A DNA stretch of 64,000 bases, taken from contig OX638348.1 in assembly GCA_951813085.1 (NCBI GenBank), forward strand, positions 496,001-560,000, read 5' to 3'. The notes under the pieces are model-generated. The model saw nothing but the letters and a program-made list of their open reading frames with translations. It searched no databases and was not told the origin of the DNA. This document shows positions 1-9,405 of the stretch, piece by piece; the stretch's first letter is position 1; each line of letters starts with the position of its first letter. The stretch is from an uncultured Opitutaceae bacterium (lineage in GTDB: Bacteria; Verrucomicrobiota; Verrucomicrobiia; Opitutales; Opitutaceae). The translations under genes were made by a program, and so were the position numbers.

Positions 1-661
1 AGGCATGGTCGATGTGGTAAACTCGAAAACGCGGGTCGTTTTTCTAGCAAGTCCCGATAACCCGAGTGGGTCCGCTAATACGAATGAAGAGATTCTAGAA
101 TTGATTGATGCTTTGCCTGACCATGTTTTGCTTGTCCTGGATGGGGCGTATTCAGAATACTTGGATGATCCGATAGACTTGCGTTCGGCGATCGCGAAGG
201 GGAAACGTGTATTTTGCACGCGTACGTTTTCAAAAATCTATGGGCTGGCGGGATTGCGTATCGGCTATGGCTATGGGAACGCAGATTTGATAGAGCTCCT
301 GAATCGTACTCGCGCCCCATTCAACGTGAATGCGATTGCTCAGGCTGCTGCCCTAGCTGCTCTCGACGACAAGTCATTTGTCGAGAAAAGCCGCGAGATG
401 AACGCGACTGGACTGCGACAGCTGGAAACCGGAATGAGTGCATTGAATATTGAATACATTGAGAGTTCCGCGAACTTCGTATCCGCCAAAGTCGGAAATG
501 GAAACCAGGCCTTTGAAGCGATGCAGAAAGATGGAGTCATCGTTCGCCCTCTGGCGCCTTATGGGATGAGCGATTGGATTCGAGTGACGGTAGGCTTGGA
601 AGACCAGAATCGCCGTGCCTTGGAATCTCTCACTTCGTTCTTGAGTACTCAGGGCGGGTAG
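1..661 (+). CDS. hisC: Histidinol-phosphate aminotransferase-like protein, 3' part (5' end outside window)
   Basis: The reading frame is already open at the first base, so the N-terminus lies upstream. The visible 218 residues are the C-terminal two thirds of a fold-type I PLP aminotransferase. SPDNPSG is the substrate/PLP loop, LDGAYSEY carries the Asp-Ala-Tyr that contacts the cofactor, and SKIYGLAGLRIGYG holds the Schiff-base lysine and the following arginine. The C-terminal RVTVG followed by a glutamate/asparagine-rich helix is typical of HisC, which converts imidazole-acetol phosphate plus glutamate to histidinol phosphate. No other his gene is visible. A related class I/II aminotransferase such as a CobD-like or aromatic enzyme cannot be excluded without the N-terminus. 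Confidence 0.85.
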   Translation, partial: GMVDVVNSKTRVVFLASPDNPSGSANTNEEILELIDALPDHVLLVLDGAYSEYLDDPIDLRSAIAKGKRVFCTRTFSKIYGLAGLRIGYGYGNADLIELLNRTRAPFNVNAIAQAAALAALDDKSFVEKSREMNATGLRQLETGMSALNIEYIESSANFVSAKVGNGNQAFEAMQKDGVIVRPLAPYGMSDWIRVTVGLEDQNRRALESLTSFLSTQGG

Positions 662-699
662 CGGCATTGTAGAGTCTTGCATCGTTTTTCGATACGCTA

Positions 700-2025
700 G
701 TGAACTTCTCTTCGAACGAATTGATTCTATTCGGGATAGCCGTTTTCGCTTTTCTCGTTTTGAACGCTGTATTTGTCGCGACGGAGTTCAGCTTGTTGAA
801 ACTCCGCTTTACCCGCTTCGGTACGGGGGAAATGGATGAAGCTAAGGAGTCGAAGCCAGTGGCCGACTTGCTCGATGACATGAGCGGTAGCTTGAAGATC
901 CTTCGCTTGGGGGTCACCTTGAGCACGATTGCGATCGGATTTCTGTTTGCTCCGCTCACTTTGGCCGGACTTCGGAGTTTGGATTGGTTTGGCGAGTATC
1001 AGATTCGCGCAGCGATGACGCTGGGTTTCGTGATCGCGGTAAGCGTTCATTTCATTTTCGGTGAGTTGATTCCCCGCGCTATGGCCATGCAGAACCCCGT
1101 TCGAGCTCTGCATGTCACGGTCCCGCTGGTGCGGTTGTTTCGTTTTCTGGCTCAGCCCTTTTCAATCGCTTACAATAGAGCCTCCCGATTCGTCCTGAAA
1201 GCGCTTCGACTCAATCCCGATTCAGACTTGAATCTTATAAGCGTCGATTCGCAGATACGCTCACTGGTCAGCAATGGCGAGGAGTTGCCCGAGGTAACGC
1301 AGAGCATATTGAGCAATGCGATGGATTTGAGGAAGCGGGTCGCTCATGACATCATGATTCCGAGGAATCAGCTCAAGTTTTTCGATGTGGAGGACACGAT
1401 GGACGAAAACCTGAAGGTGGCTCGCGATACGGGCCATACGCGCTTTCCGGTTTGCGAACGCGACTTGGATCAGTGAGTAGGGATCGTGCACATCAAGGAT
1501 GTTTTTCGCATTGATAAGCCCACGGGAGAGATCGACTTGAACGAACTGAAACGACCGATCGCGCGATTTTCAGTGGATGAGCCGCTCGAAGCGGTGCTGC
1601 AGGGATTCTTGAAGCAAAAGCAGCATTTCGCCTTGTTGATTGACGAGTTCGGGGGCGCCGTTGGGGCGGTCACTCTAGAGGATGTGGTTGAGGAGCTCGT
1701 AGGCGAGATTCAGGACGAATTCGACCGAGATCGGGAAATGATCTCCAAACTGGGAGACAACGCATTCCTTGTCGACGGACTAACGCCGTTGCACGATGTC
1801 TCCGAGGAGATTGGAATTGAACTGGAGTCCGAGGAAGTTTCCACATTTGGCGGCTATATCACCTTGAGAATGGGCCGAATGCCGCGTCTCAATGAGGTGT
1901 TCACTATCGATCGCCTCGAAATAACGGCTGGCAACGTCGACGAGCGGCGCGTGATCGCGGCAACCGTTCAAGTGCTGGAAGAAGGCGACACCGAAGAAGA
2001 ATCGAGCGAAATCGTGGAAGATTAG
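700..2025 (+). pseudogene. CNNM/CorC-HlyC family membrane protein interrupted by in-frame TGA
   Basis: The gene reads as one frame from a GTG at 700 to 2025 (about 441 codons), broken only by TGA at 1474-1476. Residues 1-190 form the DUF21/CNNM membrane domain, with several hydrophobic segments and a FGELIPRAMA motif near residue 123. Next comes the CBS pair, including HTRFPVCERDLDQ before the stop and VGIVHIKDVFR directly after it. A CorC_HlyC transporter-associated domain closes the protein (FGGYITLRMGRMP). In intact homologues LD-x-x-(V/I)GIVH(I/V)KD is continuous, so one codon has become TGA. Such proteins are linked to Mg/Co efflux or stress tolerance. The next ATG/GTG at 1486 could in principle restart the CBS half. 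See findings for recoding versus decay. Confidence 0.85.
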
Positions 2026-2167
2026 CCCATTGGCGCTGATTTGAGCGGGATCGGATTGCTTCTCAAGGGTCGCAATTCGCCTAAGAAGCTTGAGTTTCCT
2101 GCGAAATTAGGGTTTCTTGAGGCTTAGGGATCTCGAATCCGATTCAAACTACCTTTTCTCGACAACG

Positions 2168-3277
2168 ATGCTAACTCTTCGCTCCAGAGCCTTTGGACGC
2201 TTTGCGGTCTTCGGAATCGCCTGTCTCTCCTTATCCTGCGCGATTCTGTGGGCTGATGAGTCGGGACAGACTCTCGAGGCGAACCTGCCCGTTTCTGAGA
2301 AGGAGCACGTGGTTCCAGTCCTGGAATATTCCTTTGATCGAGACCTGAAGCATGCGGCCCCACTAGACTACCGATCCTTGAAGGCTTCGGGCTTGCCGCT
2401 GGCGATGCGACATCGAGTGGATGCGATCTGGTCGGGGGCGAGTTTTTTCAGCGTGTACGACAAGACGGCATCGGATTTCCCCGTAGTCGCTGAGGTACAG
2501 TATCGATTGCGGCGCTCGGCCTGGTCCGATCCGGAGCGAATGGCGGAAGCCCGCCTCCTGGACGGAACTCGTTTCCAGGCATTGGTGACTCGGGAGTTCG
2601 GCAAGGGGCAGGAGCTTGAAATGTCGGCTGTCTTGCAGCATTCGGAATCGGTCCTCTCCAGCGAAGGCGAGGGAATTTTGCAACGCACGAGCATTCCCGT
2701 CGAGCTGCGGGCGGATTTGGGTCAGAATGCGGATTTTATCGCAGGAGTGGAGTTCAGTTCCTCTACATTGATGGAAAATGGTGAGATTTCCCAGTCGAGC
2801 GAACAGGCTGTGAAAGTAGGCTTAGGCTCCGAGCTAGGGGAGGGACTGTACGGTCAGGTCACTGCAGGGGCGCGAAACGCTCAGCTAGATGATGGCCGCA
2901 GTCAGTCAGGCCTCGACGTAGATGCTGCCTTCGTCTGGCAGTCGAATCAAGATTCCCAATACTCGCTTACCTTCAATCGGTCCACGAAGCCTTCGTTGAT
3001 CGCCGATGATTTCATCGAAGCGGACACGATCACGTTTGCAGGCGATTTCACCTTGTCGGATATGTGGTCCGCGTATTACGGGGTCTCGAAAAGCTGGGCG
3101 GAAATAGAGCCTGAATTCGGGAAAGAGATCCTTAGCGGGGAAATCGCGATTTCAGTGTCTCCCACGCAATCGATCAGCTTTTCAGGTGGATACGTTTTCC
3201 GTAGCGGAAGTTTCAATACCGTGAACGACGAGGAAGCGGAGCAGATCATCCGACTTTCCGCTTCGGTCCTCTACTAG
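2168..3277 (+). CDS. Secreted beta-rich (outer-membrane-like) protein of unknown function
   Basis: I chose the ATG at 2168 because it starts a good signal peptide: charged LRSRAFGRF, hydrophobic FAVFGIACLSLSCAILWA, cut near ADES. An upstream TTG at 2117 only adds a polar leader. The mature chain of about 340 residues alternates polar and hydrophobic residues with repeated aromatic ends (YSLTFNRS, IRLSASVLY). It ends in a hydrophobic-aromatic strand finishing with Tyr, the usual C-terminal signature of outer-membrane beta-barrels. I recognise no specific family. The stop overlaps the convergent Sua5-like gene by four bases. A barrel role is inferred from pattern only. Confidence 0.7.
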   Translation: MLTLRSRAFGRFAVFGIACLSLSCAILWADESGQTLEANLPVSEKEHVVPVLEYSFDRDLKHAAPLDYRSLKASGLPLAMRHRVDAIWSGASFFSVYDKTASDFPVVAEVQYRLRRSAWSDPERMAEARLLDGTRFQALVTREFGKGQELEMSAVLQHSESVLSSEGEGILQRTSIPVELRADLGQNADFIAGVEFSSSTLMENGEISQSSEQAVKVGLGSELGEGLYGQVTAGARNAQLDDGRSQSGLDVDAAFVWQSNQDSQYSLTFNRSTKPSLIADDFIEADTITFAGDFTLSDMWSAYYGVSKSWAEIEPEFGKEILSGEIAISVSPTQSISFSGGYVFRSGSFNTVNDEEAEQIIRLSASVLY

Positions 3278-4263
3278 GTCCTGAAAGCGGCCCGACGAAG
3301 ACGTTCATTGATCGCAAGTCCCAGCCCAAGCTCAGGAGCTTCTTCCGCCACGATTTTCTGGTAGCCTCCCGTATCGAGCTCACGGAGTTTAGCGAACAGC
3401 CGCGCGGCGATGGCATCGAGCTCACCTTGTTCTGAAAGCCAATGGATATGGTTGGATAGTGAATGGGGCGGTTTTCGGAGTAGCAGGTAAGCGGTGTTTC
3501 GATCGGATATTTGAAGCTCGTCTTCAAGGATAGGGGAAGTTCTAAGATCAAGCGGCGTGCGCGGACTGTAGTGCTTGGGAAGCGTTCCGGGTGCGATGGC
3601 GACGGGAGTGTGCTCCGTGTCCGGACGAGCGATTCGGCATTTCAAGGCGTTTTCGATCGATTCTGCTGGGAGGGCGCCGTAGCGCAGAATTTGGGGAGAC
3701 GCCGGATTACGAAGATCGACGATGGTGGATTCCACTCCCAGCTCGCAAGGACCGCCATCGAGTATCGTTTCGATACGATCGCCTAGATTGGCCTGCACAT
3801 GAAGGGCGAGAGTTGGGCTGATATACGAAAACGGATTGGCGCTGGGAGCGGCGAGAGGAAAGTCGCAGCCCTCAATCAATTGTCGGAATACGGGGTGGCT
3901 CGGGCTGCGAACCGCTACCGAATCGAGTCCTGCGGTAACGATGTCAGGAATGATCGGCTTCTTAGGGAGAACAAAAGTTAGGGGTCCTGGCCAGAAAGCA
4001 GCCGCTAGCTGGGCCGCAGTCTCGTTTGTTTCGCAGTAGCGCTGGAGCGCCTCGAAATCAGGGACGTGGCAAATGAGCGGGTCTTCGCTGGGCCGCTCCT
4101 TGGCGCCGAAGATTTTGGCGCACGCGTCTTCGTCTAGCGCGTTGGCGGCCAGTCCGTAGACGGTCTCGGTGGGGATCGCAACGAGCTGCCCTAAACGCAA
4201 AGACTTGCGCATATCGCGCAAGTTCGTCTCGTTGGGTTGAAGAATGGTAGCCACGGGGTTCAT
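3274..4263 (-). CDS. ywlC: L-threonylcarbamoyladenylate synthase (Sua5/YwlC/YrdC)
   Basis: This enzyme makes threonylcarbamoyl-AMP from threonine, bicarbonate and ATP for the t6A37 modification of ANN-decoding tRNAs. The YrdC domain (residues 10-200) shows PTETVYGLAANAL, KERPSEDPLICHV, VAVRSPSHPVF and PLAAPSANPFSYISPT, all family hallmarks. The extra C-terminal domain, reached through APGTLPKHYSPRTPL, makes it the long Sua5 type rather than the short TsaC. I chose the ATG at 4263 (MNPVATIL); the ORF reaches further up, but without family-like sequence. It lies about 50 bp downstream of rpsR on the same strand, so both are probably cotranscribed. Its 3' end overlaps the convergent barrel-like gene by four bases. 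Confidence 0.93.
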   Translation of the reverse strand: MNPVATILQPNETNLRDMRKSLRLGQLVAIPTETVYGLAANALDEDACAKIFGAKERPSEDPLICHVPDFEALQRYCETNETAAQLAAAFWPGPLTFVLPKKPIIPDIVTAGLDSVAVRSPSHPVFRQLIEGCDFPLAAPSANPFSYISPTLALHVQANLGDRIETILDGGPCELGVESTIVDLRNPASPQILRYGALPAESIENALKCRIARPDTEHTPVAIAPGTLPKHYSPRTPLDLRTSPILEDELQISDRNTAYLLLRKPPHSLSNHIHWLSEQGELDAIAARLFAKLRELDTGGYQKIVAEEAPELGLGLAINERLRRAAFRT

Positions 4264-4312
4264 CGTTTGCAGGCCAACCCAGACCTGCAAGGCGTAAAGC
4301 GGGGCAAGGGCC

Positions 4313-4504
4313 CTACTTCATCATGAGCAAATTGCGAGCGCGCTTGATCGCTTTGTTGATTTTGCGCTGCTGCTTCGCTGAAAGGCGTGTTACTTTGCGC
4401 GGAAGGATCTTTCCGGTTTCAGTGACATAGCGGCTCATGATGTGAGCATGGTGGAAGTCCAGCTCTTGCGGCGTTAGGCTTCTATTTATCTTTTCGGCAC
4501 TCAT
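4313..4504 (-). CDS. rpsR: Small ribosomal subunit protein bS18
   Basis: This is a 63-residue basic protein with the bS18 core: YVTETGKILPRKVTRLSAK followed by the helical KQQRKINKAIKRARNLL. That is the normal length and ending. bS18 sits on the 30S platform with bS6. The usual rpsF and rplI neighbours are not present in the window; the gene sits alone upstream of the Sua5-like gene. Divergently, about 140 bp away, lies tRNA-Arg. Confidence 0.95.
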   Translation of the reverse strand: MSAEKINRSLTPQELDFHHAHIMSRYVTETGKILPRKVTRLSAKQQRKINKAIKRARNLLMMK

Positions 4505-4641
4505 AGGAAGGGGGAACGTAGGCTAGGGAATGTGCTTGTCAATAGCGTAACGAGGGAAATTCCAGTGAAGTCAGACTTTACAGCCGAGGGAAGTTTGTCC
4601 AGAAAACCTGACCGTATTCGGGCCATTGCCCGATTCCTGAC

Positions 4642-4716
4642 GGGGCCATAGTTCAACGGATAGAACAAGCGTTTCCTAAACGTTAGATCTGAGTTCGATT
4701 CTCGGTGGCCCTACCA
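4642..4716 (+). tRNA. tRNA-Arg (anticodon CCT)
   Basis: A cloverleaf can be drawn by eye. The acceptor is GGGGCCA with TGGCCCT (one G-T pair) and discriminator A, and CCA is encoded at 4714-4716. The anticodon stem is AGCGT/ACGTT with loop TTCCTAA, giving CCT. The T arm contains GTTCGATTC. The integrase gene starts about 60 bp past its 3' end, so this tRNA is the likely chromosomal attachment site of the element that follows. Confidence 0.93.
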
Positions 4717-4774
4717 TGATAATCAATGACTTATGGATAGCTGTGGGGTGTTCCCAATAGCCTTTTGTTTGCAT

Positions 4775-6070
4775 ATGGCTGCAGGGAGTGGATTGAAGGG
4801 GTGGGAGCATCCAAAAGGGTCTGGAATTAAGATTAGCGAGATCCTGAATCTGAACAAGGGCGCTGCGTATGGAGGCTCTTATTTGGTGGTGGTTCCTGCG
4901 AAGTTGACGGGAACTGTCAGGAAAAGGAAGCAGTTCAAAAGCAAGGAGCTTGCTGAGGATTGGGCAGAGCGTCAGCAATTGGGACAGAAGCAGTAAGGGG
5001 AAGACTTCTTCAGAGCGTCGAATTCCGAGAAGAGGCAGTTTGTCGAATGCCTACCCAAATTAAGAGAGAGTGGTATCGAGCTTCGCGATGCGGTTGAATT
5101 CGCTATTAAGCATCTGAAGCCGGTTGGGGGAGAAAAGACCGTTGGCGAGGTCGTGGAGGGGCTTTTCAAAAGCAAGCAGATGCGTTTTGAAAGGGGGGAC
5201 CTTCGCAAGACTTCAATCGATGACTTCAGGGTTAGTGCGCGAAGGTTTTCGGATGCGTTCGAAGAGATTCCGATTATCGAGCTTCAGGTTGAGCAAATCA
5301 AAGAATGGTTGCTCGGATTGGGAGGGGGGCCGCGAACCACTCAAAACTATCTCTCGTTTGCTACGGATATAATGAATCATGCGGTGCAAAGTCGCTGTCT
5401 CGTTAAATCGCCTTTGGATTATTTGACCACGAATGAGCGAAAGGAGCTTTGCGGAAGCGGCGCGAGCAAGAAAGAGCCTTCGGTATTGTCGGTTGATGAT
5501 GCTCGAAAACTGGTTCAAACCGCTTACGAAAACCCGAAGTTGAATCTCTTACCTGCGGTGGTGCTCGGTCTGTTCTGTGGTATTCGGACCGAAGAAATTA
5601 AGCGCTTGGATTGGGCACAGGCTAAAGATCGCGATTCGCAACCAATCGTAACGATTTCAAGCGCGATTGCGAAGAAGCGGCGAATTCGCCACGTGGACAT
5701 TTCGGATAATGCGAAACTCTGGCTTTCGACCTGTAAGGATCGGGTCGGACAGATAACCTACAGTCCTATCAACAACGATTACCAAAGACGGTTTAGGACT
5801 CTCCTAAAGCTGGCTGGATTTGGAGGGAAAGATGAGAAGGGCGTTTGGCGATCTGGTTGGGATGCGAACGCGATGAGGCATAGCTTTGGAAGCTATCATT
5901 TCGCCCTTCATGGCGACTCTCTCGAAACGTCTCGCCAATTAGGGCATAAAGCTAGCGATCAAGTATTGTTCGATCACTACAGAGCTTTAGCAACGAAGGA
6001 ACAGGCTGAGCGATATTTCTCGATCAAGCCAGAGAACGTGGATTCTAAGATTGTGAGTATAGCGGGATGA
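4775..6070 (+). pseudogene. Tyrosine-type integrase, interrupted by in-frame TAA
   Basis: One frame runs from the ATG at 4775 (MAAGSGLKGWEHPKG) to 6070, broken by a single TAA at 4994-4996. Without the stop, the N-terminal arm-binding part continues smoothly (ERQQLGQKQ, then GEDFFRASNSEKRQF). The catalytic half is complete: Arg I in GLFCGIRTEEIKRLDW, the AMRHSFGSYHFA box with the second Arg, LGHKASDQ with His, and Tyr in FDHYRAL. An ORF starting at 5153 contains the whole catalytic domain but lacks the arm domain. The gene sits directly 3' of tRNA-Arg and reads away from it, as expected for a tRNA-targeting integrase. Its stop overlaps the next start. Confidence 0.85.
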
Positions 6071-6964
6071 ACGAAAAAATAAAATCCTTCAGACCGCCTC
6101 GCTTGGTATTTTTGACGGAATCCTTGAAAGAGTTTCTGCCTCTCATTGAAGAGTGGCTTGAGTCGAAAAGGCAAATTGTTGAATGCGTCGAGAATGAAAA
6201 AGCGGTTCGTGTTGATGCTCTTTCTGAGCTGTTTGATCTAGGTGGTGACGTTTGCGATATGCTTGATACTATTACGGAGGCCCATCCAGGATTATTCAAG
6301 GAAGTGGCATCTGAATCGGTGGATATGCCTGTTCGTTATCGCCCTGTTCCGGATTGCGAAAGAAGATTGAAAGCAGTTGCGGAGAAGGTGGGACTTAGTT
6401 CTGCTCTTGAATTGCTGCCCAAAAAAAATGAAGGGAAAGGTAAATGGGTTATTTTTTTTGGAAATTTCGATTTTTGTATCTAGTGTTAAGCTTCTTCAAC
6501 AACATGAAGATATAAGACGCAGAACTGTGGATGAAAGCCGGGCTGTAAACAGGAATGCTCTTCGTCATGAATTTTTTGATTCAATCGGTCCCGTAAGTTC
6601 AGATTGTTTTGTTCGTATTATTAATTTGCCGAAATTTGATAAGAATTCGATTTCGGATTGGTCTGAAGCGATTGGTGGAATGCTGGATGAGCCTAGGGTT
6701 GAAACACTCAAATTTCAGTATCTTGAGCAACGAATTCAAGAGAGGGTGAAAAAGAGGTTGGACGGTCAAAAAAGGAAAATGATGGCGACTTTGAATAGGG
6801 ACTACCCAACTGTGCCCAATGACAAGTCTCATGACTTTTTGGAGATCCAGAGTTACGAAGATCGTCTAGCTGCTATTCATTCTAAAGAGCCTAGTCGCAG
6901 TGATGTGGTGACAACGCGAAAGGTTGTTATTAGTGATTTTTTGAAAAGGTATTTGAAGGGTTAA
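6067..6964 (+). pseudogene. Unknown island protein, split by a +1 slip in a T-run
   Basis: The ATG at 6067 overlaps the integrase stop. The first frame (138 aa) ends soon after the T8 run at about 6451-6458. Reading that run as seven T joins it to the frame ending at 6964 and gives one protein of about 298 residues. The middle then becomes a short hydrophobic stretch (WVIFLEISIFVSSVKLL) followed by charged helices rich in Arg/Lys/Glu. I recognise no family. The hydrophobic centre could be a single membrane segment. The second frame alone has no convincing start before 6377. Confidence 0.6.
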
Positions 6965-7045
6965 GCGACCATTGGTTGAAAATAATTCTTTTTATTTACC
7001 GACCCGCTCCATGGCCACGTATGCATCTTTTTGCGTTCTGGTGCC

Positions 7046-7273
7046 ATGAACATTCAATCGGTAACGAAAAAATCAGATAGCGCCGAAGAGGCGATACGCA
7101 TCAATCCACCCCAGAATATGAACGTAGCTGAGGCTGCGCTTTATCTCGGTCTTGGGCAGAGAACGGTTAGAGACTTCGTTGCTCTAAAACGTTTTAAAGT
7201 AGTTCGATTCGGAAGACGCATCGTAATTCGTAAGGCTGATCTAGACGCCTACCTTGAAAGACTAGCCAGCTGA
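7046..7273 (+). CDS. AlpA/excisionase-like winged-helix DNA-binding protein
   Basis: I chose the ATG at 7046 over a TTG at 7031. The 75-residue product has the MerR-like excisionase fold of the HTH_17 family: MNVAEAALYLGLGQRTVRDF (helix-turn-helix), the KRFKVVRFGRRIVIRKADLD wing, then a terminal AYLERL helix. Such proteins act as recombination directionality factors or as activators of island genes. Its place two genes after the integrase fits control of excision. It is one of the few intact genes of the element. Confidence 0.85.
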   Translation: MNIQSVTKKSDSAEEAIRINPPQNMNVAEAALYLGLGQRTVRDFVALKRFKVVRFGRRIVIRKADLDAYLERLAS

Positions 7274-7285
7274 GGAGGTTTCAAG

Positions 7286-7654
7286 ATGGAAGGTCAAAAA
7301 CAAAAGGCTTCTCGCTGGAACGATGAAGCCTTTCAAAACAATATCTGCCAGAAATTGTCATTGCCAGTCGATGACGTGAAACACTTTTTCGCAAGTCATA
7401 AACTCCCACTATGGCCTCGGGCTATTTCCCAAGAAGGAATTATTCTATCGGAGCTTTCGAAGGCTTTTCCTCGATCGGTCAGTCTAGACAATCTTATGCG
7501 TCGTAGTCATAGCGGGGCCGTGCATTCGAACGTATCGACTCTGCGCAAGCGTGGGTGGAATATCGAAAATCGAATTGAGGGGAGTGTCATTCGAGACGGG
7601 ATACGCTGTAAGCGTTCCAAATATCGGCTTATATTCGAAGGGTGCGAACCATGA
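7286..7654 (+). CDS. Hypothetical island protein, probable DNA-binding
   Basis: The 122-residue protein has a GAGGAGG-type ribosome site just before the ATG. The centre, with a PRSVSLDNLMRRSH segment followed by VSTLRKRGWNIENRI and KYRLI, looks like a winged helix of the kind that reads repeated DNA (helix, then a beta hairpin). I cannot name the family. Its end overlaps the next gene (start at 7651), pointing to translational coupling in an xis-regulator-replication operon. Confidence 0.6.
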   Translation: MEGQKQKASRWNDEAFQNNICQKLSLPVDDVKHFFASHKLPLWPRAISQEGIILSELSKAFPRSVSLDNLMRRSHSGAVHSNVSTLRKRGWNIENRIEGSVIRDGIRCKRSKYRLIFEGCEP

Positions 7655-8237
7655 GTTTCGATGATCTCAAGGAACGCGAACAAACGGAGGGCTCTTGCTC
7701 AATCCCTGCCTCAGATATGGGGGTAGAGGGCAATGCGGAAAAAACGCCACCTAAAGCGCTTCTATTCGGAGGAAAACGGGGGAGGGGCGAACGGACGAGC
7801 TACGCAAAAATAGTTCGAGGGGAATGTCTGGATTGTAAGTGCGGTGTGTGGAGCGAAATTCGCTCTTGCTCGCTTTATTGGTGCGCGTACTGGCAAAGTA
7901 AGACCGATATTCACAAGGCCGTTATTTCCGGAAAGATCGACTCGCTCGAAGCTCTAAGGATCGGAAGGAGGCCGAGAGAATCGCAAAGCTCGTAAAGAAG
8001 AATCAAAGCGACGTGGTAGAAAAGGCGAAGAAGCTCTGCCCAGGTGCTTCGGGATCGGTGGAAAAGGCTTTCTCTACCCGTTCTATGGCGAACGCGACGA
8101 AACTCTATTGCCTTCAGTGTACTAACTTCCAGCCCTCGGAAATCCGGGGATGTACGATAGACCGTTGCGATCTTCATGCGGCTCGACCCTACGGCAGGAC
8201 TAAATCTAAAAAGCGGAAAGCCAAGAGGGGTGCATGA
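7651..8237 (+). pseudogene. Double Cys-cluster phage-type protein, frameshifted
   Basis: From the ATG at 7651 the first frame contains CLDCKCGVWSEIRSCSLYWC and runs out at 7995. A second frame, open across the same region, gives KDRKEAERIAKLVKK followed by YCLQCTNFQPSEIRGC...CDLHAARPY up to 8237. A shift near 7950-7960 joins them into one protein of about 195 residues. It has two copies of the C-x2-C...E(I/V)R-x-C-x4-C-x-L motif, common in small phage and prophage proteins and presumably zinc binding. Its stop TGA overlaps the next ATG (ATGA), which fixes the start of the replication-like gene. Confidence 0.65.
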
Positions 8238-9405
8238 GCGTGGAGCGAACTTAAAGGCGATACGAGCAGAGCAGGAAATCGGAAAGGCAATCGAGCGGTT
8301 TACGGGGACCCGGCCAAGGGCTTCGACCGTTCATTGCGTCCTGTTCTTTCTCGATTTCGTATTGGGTCTTTCGAAACCTCGAAAAGAGTTCTGGGTATCG
8401 GCTGGGATCGCAAACGCCTTTGTTGGTCGGATAAAATCGAAGAGGGGGAGGAACGTCAGGCTCTTGCCCTTCCTTTGCGAGATCGGATTGATAAAGAAGA
8501 CGGGGAAGCATTCTCGAGAAGCAGGTATAGCGTACCAGTATAGATTGCCTCTCAAGCCAATGAAACAGACTGTTCGTATTCAACCATCGGGACCGACATT
8601 CAAGAAGATCGAGGCGGCGCGTGAATTCGCCAATAAGTCGAGCGATGAAGCGGCTAATTGGGTAAGGGAGTCGATGGCCTTGGCGCGTGTCCCAGAAGAA
8701 ACCTTGGAGGCTTTGGCTTTGGCCAAGGGAAAGGACTATTCAAGCGCGGTTGAGGCTATCAGGTCGAAGTCTTGGCAGGTGAAGACCAAGAAGCGCGGAA
8801 GAATCACAACGCCGTTGAGTAATGTGTCAGAGGAAGCGAGAGAGTAGGTTACGATTGGGGGCGAACAGGCAACCCGCTTGGGCATTAACGGCTCTCACCT
8901 CCACATGCTATCGGCTGAGATCGAGAGACGCGCCAAATTCTTTAATGGAGAGCGACAAGGCAAGCTCATGAGCGAGCGAGAGGAATACCGATTGCTCCTA
9001 AATCAAGGGGGCGATGCGTATCTGAGAATCCTCCCTGAGTTGCCAAGAGAGTTTCGCAAGAAGACAAAGCGAAATCTTCAAATCTTTCTAAACGCGAAGA
9101 GCGGAAAGTCTGATCCCGCTATAGGGAAGGCATTGCGAAAACGGTTTCCCTCAATCGTTGCGATGATCACCGGGCAGAACAAGAGCGGCAAGCCGCTTGG
9201 GCCATTTCTCCAATCGTTAGAGAATCGGGTAATTAGAGCTTCTATAAAGGCGTTAAAGGAAAGAGGCGTTCACTGTATCCCAATCGTGGATGAAATCCTC
9301 GTGCCGTGGAGTCGAAGAGACGAAGCAATCGAGATTATGAGCAACGCGATTTTCGAGAGGTGTGGGACAAGAGCAATTATCTCGGGAGTTCGGTACGAGC
9401 CTTGA
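8234..9405 (+). pseudogene. Replication-like protein of the island, frameshift plus TAG
   Basis: The ATGA overlap at 8234-8237 marks the start, but that frame hits TAA after six codons. Adding one A to the AA at about 8249-8250 gives MSVER followed by NLKAIRAEQEIGKAIERF and the long frame. A TAG at 8845-8847 then interrupts SEEARE and VTIGGEQATRLGINGS in the same frame. The last 175 residues contain SLENRVIRASIKALKERG followed by IPIVDEILVP, a pattern I associate with polymerase/primase-type replication proteins of phages and satellites (a late Asp in a [V/I]xDxxLVP loop). The family assignment is weak; the broken state is clear. Confidence 0.6.

Noticed and set aside
1474..1530. Selenocysteine insertion at the CorC TGA
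   Set aside because: I could not fold a stable SECIS-like hairpin in the 40 bases after the TGA, and TAA and TAG lesions of the same kind occur elsewhere in the window.
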